Below, piece by piece: positions 47,254 through 55,173 of a DNA stretch of 64,000 nucleotides. A program made the position numbers and the translations under genes. How positions within the stretch are numbered: the stretch's first letter is position 1; each line of letters starts with the position of its first letter. Below the pieces are notes generated by a model. That model was not told the origin of the DNA and ran no database searches. It worked only from the letters and a program-made list of their open reading frames with translations. This stretch comes from Bdellovibrio sp. SKB1291214 (GTDB taxonomy: Bacteria; Bdellovibrionota; Bdellovibrionia; Bdellovibrionales; Bdellovibrionaceae), in the NCBI RefSeq assembly GCF_002209355.2, contig NZ_CP106855.1, positions 682,001 through 746,000 on the forward strand, given 5' to 3'.

Positions 47254-49614
47254 TTATTGTTGTTGAGCCATGCCGCGAAGGTCGGCTTGTTCTTTGTAGA
47301 AGGTCTTTTCAAAACGACGGAACGATTCCAAACGCACTTCAGAGCCCAACATGTCTTTCATGCGAGTCGTGTTTTCTTTCTCAAAGGCGCGCATTTTATC
47401 GATACCGTCCTTGATGAAATCTGGATGGATCTTATTTCTGCGCTCTTGAAGTTCTTTAACCAATGCGTTCGCCGCGGCAAGAACCTGCAACGATTTGTCT
47501 TCGTCAATACGCCATGTTTTTAGCAAGTACTGAGAAGCTGCTTTATAAAATTTTTGTTGGAATTCGTTGTCTGTATACAACGCCGTGAAACCACGGGTGT
47601 AAATAACCGCATCGGTATACGTGTCTTTCATATCTTCCGTTTGCGGAGGATTGAATTTACGACGTTCCAGATCAGCTGCTCTAGCTTGAGCTTCCTGTTG
47701 CGCACGAGTGCCTAATGGATTCGAGTCTTGGCGCACGCGATCCCATATGATCTCGCCTGCTACCATACTAAAGATACCGATGGCCACGCCTGAAGAAATC
47801 CATTTAACTTTGTCGTTTTTACGTTTCTTAACCAGGTCAGCGGGTTTGGCCTGAGTCGCCGCACTTTGTGAGATCGAAGACACTCGGCCCTCCACCACCT
47901 CAGTGATTTGCTCTTGGACTTTCTGCTTAACTTTATTCCACTCGCCCACTTCAAGAACTTGCACGACTTCTTTTTCGACAGCGACGTGGATATCGCGAAT
48001 CATGCCGGCTTTTTTATTCATGATGTCTTCGACCAAGTCCTGTTCCATTTTGGCAAGGCGTTTAGACATATCAAGGCGCATCTCTTCCAAACGCTCTTCT
48101 TCACTGCGAGCCATCTGGGATTTTTCTTTTTCCAATTTCTCGTTAAGGAAAATCTTTTGCGCATCAAATTCCTTGAAGAGATGATTTTTCTTGTTCTCTA
48201 CATCGGAGACTTCGATTTGCATCGCCGCTTGACGCTGTTGAAGCTTTTTAAGGGCTTCTTCGGTCGCGAAACTGCGCTTCGTATGTTCGTCAATGGCCGC
48301 TTTCAAAGAAGCCAATGAACGTTTATCAACGTCGATGTTTTCTTCAAGCTCCCGCAATTCTTTTTCTGCCTTTTCACGCATTTCTTTATACTGGCGTTCA
48401 GCAGTTTCTTTGCGTTCTTGATATTCGTTTTCAGCCGCTTCTTTGCGCTCTCTGAGTTCTCTTTCGGAATACTCTTTCAACTGGCGATATTCGCTCTCGG
48501 CCGCTTCTTTACGTTTAGCGTATTCGGCTTCGGACGTTTCTCTAAGCTCTGAAGTATCAGCCAAAGTTTTGGCCAAGGCCGCACGAGCAGTCTCTAGATC
48601 TTCTTTGATGACAGCAAGTGCACTTGAGTTCTTAAGAAGTTCGTCCTTCGTGGTCACCAACTGCTCATGAGTCTGCTGAGCTTGCATGCGCGAAAATTCT
48701 ATAATGCGAACCGCTTCGTCTTTGGCGTCTCTAATTGTCGCCGCATTTTCGTTTTGAGCGGTTAGACGAGCTTGCTCTAAAGCTTCAGTCTTCATTTTTT
48801 CCGCCTGCAGGGTCGCCTCGGAAATAATGTCTTCCGCATCCCTTTTAGCTTTTTGGCGCAGAGATTGAACATAGACGTCAACCTCTTCACGAAGCTCTTG
48901 AGCCATGTTACGGGCATCATGCAAAAGCTGATGACCTTGGCGCTGGTAATCGGCAAGGATCGCATCCGCCTCTTTGTGGGCTTCTGCAATTCGTGTTTGA
49001 TGGAAGATCTCGGCCTGAGCTTGGGCATCCCGAGCTTTTTGATAGATAGCTTGCGTGCGCTTCTCGGCCTGTTTTTCGCCTTCGAGGACGATTTGAGCCG
49101 CGGCACGTTTCGCATCATGCAGGATTTTTTCGGCTTGGAAAGGAGCCATGCTCGGGGCAGGCATCGCAATCGTGTCTTCATGACCTGTTTTTTCAAGGTC
49201 AATCACGTCCCCCTTAGGGGATTTCATAACGGACTTAGCTTGCGGCACAACCGGCACTATAGGTTCCGGTTCTGGCTCAAGCTCAGGCATTGGAGGTTGG
49301 ACTTCGTCAGTTTCAAGATCAAAGACTAAGATAAATTCAGAACGACCCAGCTGGATTTTATCGTTGCTGGTCACGTTGACCGGAGTGCCTTGCACCATTT
49401 TATTGGAATTGAGGAAAGTGCCGTTGGAGGAGTTTTTATCTTCGATAAAGATTTGATTCCAACGGCGACTGACTACTAGATGGACACGGCTGACATGCGT
49501 GTCATTCAGAGAGAGATCACAATCAAGGGACCGACCAATCGTAAAAGAATCCTTCATCACCTCTTTGGTGATTGCTTGATCTTTTCGGTGGATGGTTACT
49601 GTAAACTTCGTCAA
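47254..49614 (-). CDS. FHA-domain coiled-coil membrane protein
   Basis: 786 residues. The N-terminal FHA domain (about 1-105) keeps phosphothreonine-binding residues in TIGRSLDCD, HVSRVH and NSSNGTFLN. A Pro/Glu linker (about 108-150) precedes a very long Glu/Lys/Ala coiled coil (about 170-595). One transmembrane helix (WISSGVAIGIFSMVAGEII, about 604-622) follows. A 162-residue C-terminal helical domain ends the protein. The start is TTG; the next Met lies inside the FHA fold. It follows the MotA/TolQ-like gene by 41 bases and should sense a phosphothreonine partner while linking cytoplasm to the motor in the inner membrane (inference). Confidence 0.88.
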   Translation of the reverse strand: MTKFTVTIHRKDQAITKEVMKDSFTIGRSLDCDLSLNDTHVSRVHLVVSRRWNQIFIEDKNSSNGTFLNSNKMVQGTPVNVTSNDKIQLGRSEFILVFDLETDEVQPPMPELEPEPEPIVPVVPQAKSVMKSPKGDVIDLEKTGHEDTIAMPAPSMAPFQAEKILHDAKRAAAQIVLEGEKQAEKRTQAIYQKARDAQAQAEIFHQTRIAEAHKEADAILADYQRQGHQLLHDARNMAQELREEVDVYVQSLRQKAKRDAEDIISEATLQAEKMKTEALEQARLTAQNENAATIRDAKDEAVRIIEFSRMQAQQTHEQLVTTKDELLKNSSALAVIKEDLETARAALAKTLADTSELRETSEAEYAKRKEAAESEYRQLKEYSERELRERKEAAENEYQERKETAERQYKEMREKAEKELRELEENIDVDKRSLASLKAAIDEHTKRSFATEEALKKLQQRQAAMQIEVSDVENKKNHLFKEFDAQKIFLNEKLEKEKSQMARSEEERLEEMRLDMSKRLAKMEQDLVEDIMNKKAGMIRDIHVAVEKEVVQVLEVGEWNKVKQKVQEQITEVVEGRVSSISQSAATQAKPADLVKKRKNDKVKWISSGVAIGIFSMVAGEIIWDRVRQDSNPLGTRAQQEAQARAADLERRKFNPPQTEDMKDTYTDAVIYTRGFTALYTDNEFQQKFYKAASQYLLKTWRIDEDKSLQVLAAANALVKELQERRNKIHPDFIKDGIDKMRAFEKENTTRMKDMLGSEVRLESFRRFEKTFYKEQADLRGMAQQQ

Positions 49615-49655
49615 CTTAACCTGGCTCCCTGGCTAAGTCCCTTCATTCTTAGAGA

Positions 49656-50561
49656 CTAAGCACCCCGCGCTACTGCTGGAGCCTTGGCGATTTCTTTATT
49701 CAAAGCATCTTCTGCCAAAGCTTCCACTGCATCACGGTGTTCATCAAATGGTTTATCGTGATCCGGATAATTGTTGTTATCGGCACGGTACCACAATTGA
49801 TCAAGGGCACTTTCGAAACGATCTACCATCGCGACGTAAGACCGGTCTGGGCTGAACATCGTATTTGTAATATGTGAAAGCAATGAAAACACGATACCTG
49901 CGATAGAAGTTCCCATCGCAAAGGAAATCTCGTGAAGGAAGCGATCCATAATGTTCTTAGTTCCCTCAAGGTCCTGCATATTCATCGTACCAAGCTCTTG
50001 AAGACCGCCCGCGATACCGATGAAAGTCCCGAGGATACCACCGATGACGAATAACCCAGGCAAAAGGCTAATTAAATCATTCACTCCCGCCATCGGCAAA
50101 ATACCGAATACACGGTTGAAGCATGGATTATGGGCGAAAGTCGCTTTAGTGATATTAATAAGCTTTGGATTTTCTTCCGTCCATTTCAAGAACTTCAACT
50201 GCTTCAAGATATCTTTAACCAACCAAGCACAACCCTGGCGGATTAAGAAAATACGATCGCTCAAAGACATCACAGAGTCTGGCTTACGACGCTTCATACG
50301 ATCGCGAACTTCGAAAGTTTCGTAATAAGTTCTTTCAAGCATACGTTTCGCAAGCACATAGAAAGAAACGTCTTTCACTTTGCCTGGAACTTCTGCATGC
50401 ATATAACGATTCACGCGTTTTTCAAATTCAACCGCGAACCATTCATGACGACGAACTGTAAAGTAGATCACGCCGCGCAGGAACATTCCTACCACAAACA
50501 CCGCTGCCATCGCATATGGCAAACCAATGATAAAATATTGAGCTATTGCAGCCTTATTCAC
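49656..50561 (-). CDS. MotA/TolQ/ExbB-type proton-channel protein
   Basis: 301 residues. Hydrophobic segments lie at about 8-35, 158-185 and 208-232. The loop between the first two is cytoplasmic and basic. The signature GLFVIGGILGTFIGIAGGLQELG followed by FAMGTSIAGIVFSLLSH matches the MotA/TolQ/ExbB family, and the GILGTFIGI wording is closest to ZorA-like members. The start is GTG after GGGGTGGG. The gene begins 12 bases after the MotB/OmpA-like gene and precedes the FHA gene, so it should form the stator ring of the complex. It lacks the long cytoplasmic tail of ZorA. Confidence 0.9.
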   Translation of the reverse strand: MNKAAIAQYFIIGLPYAMAAVFVVGMFLRGVIYFTVRRHEWFAVEFEKRVNRYMHAEVPGKVKDVSFYVLAKRMLERTYYETFEVRDRMKRRKPDSVMSLSDRIFLIRQGCAWLVKDILKQLKFLKWTEENPKLINITKATFAHNPCFNRVFGILPMAGVNDLISLLPGLFVIGGILGTFIGIAGGLQELGTMNMQDLEGTKNIMDRFLHEISFAMGTSIAGIVFSLLSHITNTMFSPDRSYVAMVDRFESALDQLWYRADNNNYPDHDKPFDEHRDAVEALAEDALNKEIAKAPAVARGA

Positions 50562-50573
50562 GTCCCACCCCTT

Positions 50574-52217
50574 TTATTTCTTTTGATCCATAGAGAAACG
50601 GATAATAACCCGCTGAGCTTTTTTACAGTCATTTTGCTTACAGAATTCAGCCGCCGTAGCAACGCCACGGTTCTGAACCTTCATGACTTCCAGGAAGCTT
50701 CGTCCTGAGACCTTCATTAAACCCATCAACTGTTTTTGATGTTCGAACCGCACATTGTCTTCATCCAACATATAGTTGAAGATCGACTTTGCACGACGGT
50801 ATGAAAGGTCCATGTTATACTTCAATGCTTCTTTATCCCCTGGCTTATTACTCTTAGGATCGATGAAACGACCTTGGTAAGTCGGAGACGCGAAACCCAC
50901 GATCTCAACCGCAGAAACTTTGTCTGAGATTTTAGGATTTCCGAACAATGAACGAGAATAGATTGGCATCGCTTTTTCAATGACACCCTTCATTTCACGT
51001 TTCAATTTATCTGAGTCATTATCGAAGTACTGTTGACCGAAATCCAAGACCACATCACCCGTCTGGCCATCGATCTCAGCTTTGATACCTGCTTTCGCAA
51101 AACCTTTACTGATCTCATTGGCAACCGATTTACGAGCTTCGATCTCGGCACGAGCCGCCGCCAATTGACCTTCGGTTTCGCCCAGCTTCCCTTTCAAGTT
51201 ACCGAGTTCACCTTTAAGGTTACCCACTTGCCCTTGAAGCTGACCCAATTGACCTTTTGTCTGACCGAGTTCGCCTTTTGTTGCTTCAAGTTGTCCACTT
51301 GTTGCAGCCAAGGCTCCTTTAGTATTCATCAATTCACTGTTAACAGCACCAAGTTGGCCTTTAACTTCGCCGAGCTGTCCTTGAAGACCGCGGGCTTCGC
51401 CTTCTTTCTGAGCTAGCAAACCTTTAGTTTTATTAAGATCGCTTTGAGTTTGACCCAATTGCGCATTTGCCTGTTGCAACTGCGCTGTGTACTGAGCATT
51501 TACATTGCTTAAATGCGAAATTTTACTATTGGCTTCAGCTTGTGCCGCTGCCATTTGCTTTTCGTACTTAGCTTTGTTCATTTTGTTGGCTTTATAAGCC
51601 CACTTCAACTCCGCTTGACGCTTTTGCAGTTTATCTTCAGCTGCAGCGATCTGCTGCTCCCCCTGAGCAATCAACTGTTTCTTTTGCGCGATGTCTTTGT
51701 TCAAATCCGTGATTTGATTTTCTTGATCATCGATCGTCACGTCTTGATCTTTGATCAAGTCATCACGATTGATGATTTTTGCTTTAGCCATTTTATTGGC
51801 ATTCATCACGTTACGAACCATCTGTTGATACTTATTAAGTGCTTTGGCTTTTTTGTCGTTCTCCAAAGCTTGCTGAACGAGTTTATCTTTCTCGCTCTTA
51901 GCATCTTCCTGAAGAAGCGTCAGCTTATCCATAAGCTCTTGATATTCTTGCGCCTCATCTTTAGGCGCTTGATTAGCTATATAGTCATTCTTCACCGACT
52001 CATACATATTGAGTTGATGTTGAAGTTCTTCGACTTGCATCGATAGCTTTTGATTTTCGATCTGCCCTCTCAGAGCATCAGTTCCAGTTCGTAAACTTGC
52101 TACAACATATAGAAGTAGAAAGATCGTACTTAATCCTAAGAATAAGTCTGAATATGATGTCCAGAAGCTGTCACCACCACCGTCGTGACCTTTGTGTTTT
52201 TCATAATTGAACGACAT
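50574..52217 (-). CDS. MotB/OmpA-like stator protein with long coiled coil
   Basis: 547 residues. A single TM helix (about 22-43) is preceded by SYSDLFLGL, where Asp24 occupies the place of the proton-carrying Asp of MotB. A long coiled coil follows (about 45-360), including a repeat section (about 247-357) with heptads such as GQLGQTKGQLGQL. The C-terminal OmpA-type peptidoglycan-binding domain (about 375-545) keeps FDNDSDKL, VEIVGFAS and NMDLSYRRAKSI. The first of three co-directional genes; its ATG 52217 has GGGGTG upstream. This is far longer than ordinary MotB, giving a reach of tens of nanometres. Confidence 0.88.
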   Translation of the reverse strand: MSFNYEKHKGHDGGGDSFWTSYSDLFLGLSTIFLLLYVVASLRTGTDALRGQIENQKLSMQVEELQHQLNMYESVKNDYIANQAPKDEAQEYQELMDKLTLLQEDAKSEKDKLVQQALENDKKAKALNKYQQMVRNVMNANKMAKAKIINRDDLIKDQDVTIDDQENQITDLNKDIAQKKQLIAQGEQQIAAAEDKLQKRQAELKWAYKANKMNKAKYEKQMAAAQAEANSKISHLSNVNAQYTAQLQQANAQLGQTQSDLNKTKGLLAQKEGEARGLQGQLGEVKGQLGAVNSELMNTKGALAATSGQLEATKGELGQTKGQLGQLQGQVGNLKGELGNLKGKLGETEGQLAAARAEIEARKSVANEISKGFAKAGIKAEIDGQTGDVVLDFGQQYFDNDSDKLKREMKGVIEKAMPIYSRSLFGNPKISDKVSAVEIVGFASPTYQGRFIDPKSNKPGDKEALKYNMDLSYRRAKSIFNYMLDEDNVRFEHQKQLMGLMKVSGRSFLEVMKVQNRGVATAAEFCKQNDCKKAQRVIIRFSMDQKK

Positions 52218-52522
52218 AACAAACACACCCCACTGCAGCTAAAAGCTTAGCAGGGACTAAATCTGAGTGGGTGTATCATTTGTAGAAATCCCGACCTTTA
52301 TTGAGGTAAAAACGTCAAATTGTATTCCACCAGATGTGGTCCAGGGTACTATTGTTCGGGTTTTCGTTTAATATTTGTTCACGTTCGTCCAGGTACGTGA
52401 GACTCCCAACAGTTCATTCGTTTCAAATATTTATGAACGTTTTCTGAGATATGTGTTTCACGTCTGAATATTTCTGGAGCGTTTTTGTGTTCTGAGGGGC
52501 TCGTGTTAGTGAGCAGAACATA
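52218..52522. other. Upstream region of the stator operon, no gene
   Basis: 305 bases, AT-rich. It holds an IR GTTCAT (52412-52417) / ATGAAC (52433-52438) and a hairpin TGTTCTG...GAGCAGAACA (52488-52520) just past the DUF5522 stop, without a T-run. A -35-like TTGACG lies nearer the operon but without a clear -10. No open frame with a ribosome site was seen. Confidence 0.5.
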
Positions 52523-52720
52523 TTACTTATTATGTGTCTTTTGTTCTTTGTAAGGGCAGTGACGACAGCCCGAATTGCAGCAGCGTCCTCTTTTAAGATG
52601 ATTCAATTCAGTGAACACTTGATAGCCAGTTTTTGGATCAATGTAAAATAATTCCCCTCGAGCACAGGCCTCTTTGTGAAGTCTTTCGATTTCATTTTTC
52701 TCAGGAGATTCGTTACTCAC
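52523..52720 (-). CDS. DUF5522 small protein with Cys-rich motif
   Basis: 65 residues. FYIDPKTGYQVFTELNHLKRGRCCNSGCRHCPY is the DUF5522 signature, with four Cys and a His suggesting metal or Fe-S binding. Function unknown. It follows the Rrf2 gene by 6 bases, so it is probably expressed with it, which would suit a redox or metal-linked role. Confidence 0.85.
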   Translation of the reverse strand: MSNESPEKNEIERLHKEACARGELFYIDPKTGYQVFTELNHLKRGRCCNSGCRHCPYKEQKTHNK

Positions 52721-52726
52721 GAAGGG

Positions 52727-53134
52727 TTAAACTTTTTCCGTAAGATCTGCGAGTTTGATTTTCGCAAGATAAGACATCGAGTGATTCTCAAGCCCTGACG
52801 TCACATCGCACATGATTTTTTTCATCGCGCATGAAACTGCACACTGCTTAAGTGGCTCTTTATCTGGATTATTCAACAACGGTTTTCCTGAAACCGCCAT
52901 ATAGATGTCTTTCAAGGTGATGTCTTTGCGCTGACAATTCAAACGCACTCCACCCGTCTTACCTTTAAAGCTTTCCACTAAACCTGCTTCAACTAGTTTC
53001 GCAAGCAAGCGGCGAATGACGGTGGGATTGGTACGAATACTTGATGCTAATACATCCGACGTCATCAGCTCTCCGTGGTGGTAGCTAAGGACGGTCATAA
53101 TATGTACTGATACTGAAAATCTTTGATCAAGCAT
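52727..53134 (-). CDS. Rrf2-family transcriptional regulator
   Basis: 135 residues from ATG 53134. Winged helix: MLDQRFSVSVHIMTVLSYH, LASSIRTNPTVIRRLLAKLVEAGLVES, then GGVRL and an Rrf2 dimer helix. Three Cys in QCAVSCAMKKIMC (C-x3-C-x6-C) lie where NsrR/IscR bind a cluster, but spacing differs, so cluster binding is uncertain. The open frame extends 40 codons upstream. However, a -35/-10 pair (TTGTTT, 17, TATAAT) falls inside that extension and ends 6 bases before this ATG, so the short form is much more likely, as a leaderless message. Confidence 0.85.
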   Translation of the reverse strand: MLDQRFSVSVHIMTVLSYHHGELMTSDVLASSIRTNPTVIRRLLAKLVEAGLVESFKGKTGGVRLNCQRKDITLKDIYMAVSGKPLLNNPDKEPLKQCAVSCAMKKIMCDVTSGLENHSMSYLAKIKLADLTEKV

Positions 53135-53140
53135 GAGATC

Positions 53141-53169
53141 ATTATATCGTATGACGCAAAAAGAAACAA
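53141..53169 (-). promoter_or_regulatory. Leaderless promoter of the Rrf2 gene
   Basis: On the minus strand, -35 TTGTTT (53169-53164), 17-base spacer, -10 TATAAT (53146-53141), then 6 bases to the ATG. Transcription should start at or next to the start codon. Confidence 0.65.
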
Positions 53170-53228
53170 CGGGAAGCACTTCAGACCCCCGAAACATGCG
53201 TATTTTCATACATTTGAGGGCCATTCGC

Positions 53229-53277
53229 TTTAAATGTGCGTTTATCTGTTGCATTTAAAATCGAACAGGTTCATATT
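53229..53277 (+). promoter_or_regulatory. Nitroreductase promoter with inverted repeat
   Basis: TTTAAATG (53229-53236) and CATTTAAA (53252-53259) form a perfect 8-base inverted repeat. A candidate promoter is TTGCAT (53249-53254), 17-base spacer, CATATT (53272-53277), so the right arm overlaps the -35. Candidate operator of the divergent Rrf2 protein. Confidence 0.4.
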
Positions 53278-53315
53278 GTGCTTGTATTGGTCACAATTAA
53301 GAAGGAGTCCGAGAA

Positions 53316-53957
53316 ATGGCAAATAAACAGATCCAAGAAGCATTAGAGTGGCGTTATGCGGTTAAGAAATTTGACCCTACTAAAAAGATTTCTGAACAAG
53401 ACATGAAAACCTTGTTGGAGTCCTTGAAACTCGCACCTTCTTCTTATGGTGTGCAGCCTTGGAAATTCCTAGTGATCGAAAACCCAAAGGTTCGTGAGGA
53501 GCTTAAACCTGTTTCATGGAACCAAACGCAAATCACAGATGCCAGCCATCAGATCGTATTTCTTTATAAAGACACGATGGATGAAGCTTTTGTGCAAAAG
53601 TACATCGACCGTATCGTCGAAGTACGCGGTATTCCTGCAGAGGCTCTGCAAGGATATAAAGATATGATGATTACAAACCTAGTGAAGGCCCCGGAGGAAA
53701 AAATCAGAGTTTGGTCTCAACGCCAAGCTTATATCGCCATGGGCTTCCTACTAGAAACTGCAGCCCTTCTCAAAATTGATGCAACTCCTATGGAAGGCTT
53801 CAGTGCTTCAGACTATGACCGTATCTTAAAGCTGGAAGGCACCCGATGGAAATCTGTCGCCACTGTGACTTTGGGATATCGTCACGCTGAAGATTCGTTT
53901 CAAAACCTTAAAAAGGTCCGCTTCGCTGACGATGCACTGATTGAATACGTGAAGTAG
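53316..53957 (+). CDS. NAD(P)H-dependent nitroreductase, NfsB-like
   Basis: 213-residue FMN oxidoreductase. The N-terminal EWRYAVKKFDPTKKI is the FMN-binding RxSxRxF-type start, SSYGVQPWKFLVI contacts FMN, and GFLLETAALLKIDATPMEGF is the family middle motif. It reduces nitro compounds or quinones. AAGGAG lies 9 bases before the ATG. Divergent from an Rrf2 regulator, which may control it. A strong terminator follows. Confidence 0.92.
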   Translation: MANKQIQEALEWRYAVKKFDPTKKISEQDMKTLLESLKLAPSSYGVQPWKFLVIENPKVREELKPVSWNQTQITDASHQIVFLYKDTMDEAFVQKYIDRIVEVRGIPAEALQGYKDMMITNLVKAPEEKIRVWSQRQAYIAMGFLLETAALLKIDATPMEGFSASDYDRILKLEGTRWKSVATVTLGYRHAEDSFQNLKKVRFADDALIEYVK

Positions 53958-53969
53958 ACCCCTCCCAAT

Positions 53970-54006
53970 AAAGCTTCGCTCCATTCCTCCGGAGCGAAGC
54001 TTTTTC
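53970..54006 (+). terminator. Rho-independent terminator of the nitroreductase gene
   Basis: AAAGCTTCGCTCC pairs with GGAGCGAAGCTTT over 13 bases around a short loop, followed by T4-C-T3. Confidence 0.9.
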
Positions 54007-54132
54007 TTTATCTTAAAATTTGGGCTCGAAACTCCAATACCGTGGTGCCAGAGTCCATAAGACATGCAAAGCCTCACACGGCATCGGACACTTTGTGGGG
54101 CTTTGCTTGTTTTAGAATTTTCCGGGAATCAT

Positions 54133-55056
54133 TTAGAAATAATAAACGTCGAAAGGAACTTTGCCTTTTTGATGATCTTTCTCGGAGCTGCTGCCATAGA
54201 CTCGCACTTCGATGATCTTCTCTTTCACGGTAATAACTACCGGATTTAAATATCCCAAGCCCAAAGCGTCTTTAGGTTTAATCACATGCGCCTGCGCATC
54301 AGAGAACTGAAATTCTTCTAACATTTTTTGAGTGTCAAATTCACGAATGGCCGTTTCTAATTTTGCATCCATCACCGCGAAATCTAAATCACTGGTTTTT
54401 TCGTAAGCTTTGCCGTTAGCAAAGCTTCCGTACAAAACGATGGGACCTTGCAGTTTATCTTGAACCAGGAACTTTTCCTGCAAGCGCATTCCTGTTAACA
54501 ACACATCTGCGCCTTCCAAGGCGATCGGTGAATTGGTTAATTCAGAAATGTGTTTGAAATACATGTCGAGGGTCTTTTCCAAAGAAGCCTGACGATCAAT
54601 CATCATGTATTTAAACCAGCTGCGCACATTGGAATATTCAGAAACCATCACATCCAAATGGCGTTTAAAGAATTTTACAGGTCCTTCTTTAGAGTACTTC
54701 AAAAGCTTTACGTCATTATAAATATCATGGACAAGGTTCATCATTTCCCGCTTTTGCTCTGGAGAAAGCTTCGCAAATTTCACCTTTACAAGATCCAGGG
54801 ACTGACCTTTTTGATCGATCGTTTCAAAGCCCATCAGCTTTTGATAGCGAGCCATCGCTTCCAAAACGCTTTTGGAATTCACATGTTGGCTGATAAATTT
54901 AGCATAAGCCTCAGACTGCGGAGCCAGATTCGCATCGCTATCGTATTTAGTCTCAAAAACATGGCTACAAACATACTTATAGGCATGGGCCTGACTGACC
55001 GCCAGGCATAGCAAAGAGCCCAAAATAAATCTGGATAAAATCACAGAACTTTTCAT
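54133..55056 (-). CDS. Exported nucleotidyltransferase-fold protein
   Basis: 307 residues. A Sec signal peptide (ILGSLLCLAVSQAHA, cleavage after residue 25) is followed by a helical region (about 40-180). A nucleotidyltransferase motif follows: VLYGSFANGKAYEKTSDLDF with Gly210-Ser211 and Asp223/Asp225. The motif is that of MNT/Pol-beta-type enzymes, which use NTP in the cytoplasm, so its pairing with export is unusual. It could act in the prey cell or on an exported substrate (inference). No antitoxin gene is adjacent. It is preceded on the same strand by a LysR gene. Confidence 0.8.
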   Translation of the reverse strand: MKSSVILSRFILGSLLCLAVSQAHAYKYVCSHVFETKYDSDANLAPQSEAYAKFISQHVNSKSVLEAMARYQKLMGFETIDQKGQSLDLVKVKFAKLSPEQKREMMNLVHDIYNDVKLLKYSKEGPVKFFKRHLDVMVSEYSNVRSWFKYMMIDRQASLEKTLDMYFKHISELTNSPIALEGADVLLTGMRLQEKFLVQDKLQGPIVLYGSFANGKAYEKTSDLDFAVMDAKLETAIREFDTQKMLEEFQFSDAQAHVIKPKDALGLGYLNPVVITVKEKIIEVRVYGSSSEKDHQKGKVPFDVYYF

Positions 55057-55142
55057 ATCGGGAGTGTGAGGAGCAAGAAGCCCACCACCCTCATAACAAC
55101 TAAGGACACTTTAAGGACACTTAGGGTGTAAAGGAGATTTAC

Positions 55143-55173
55143 AGGTGACACTTACGGACAGGTCACCTTTTTT
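55143..55173 (+). terminator. Hairpin with T-run on the plus strand
   Basis: AGGTGAC (55143-55149) pairs with GTCACCT (55162-55168), and six T follow at 55168-55173. Both flanking genes are on the minus strand, so this terminator would stop plus-strand transcripts, or serve the LysR gene without a T-tail. Two AAGGACACTT direct repeats lie just before it. Confidence 0.5.

Noticed and set aside
51165-51500. Tandem DNA repeats in the MotB-like gene
   Set aside because: They encode heptad coiled-coil repeats in frame; no separate DNA element is needed to explain them.
47254-52217. Canonical Zorya defence system
   Set aside because: ZorC/D or ZorE are absent, and the channel protein lacks the long ZorA tail; only a ZorAB-like resemblance is kept.
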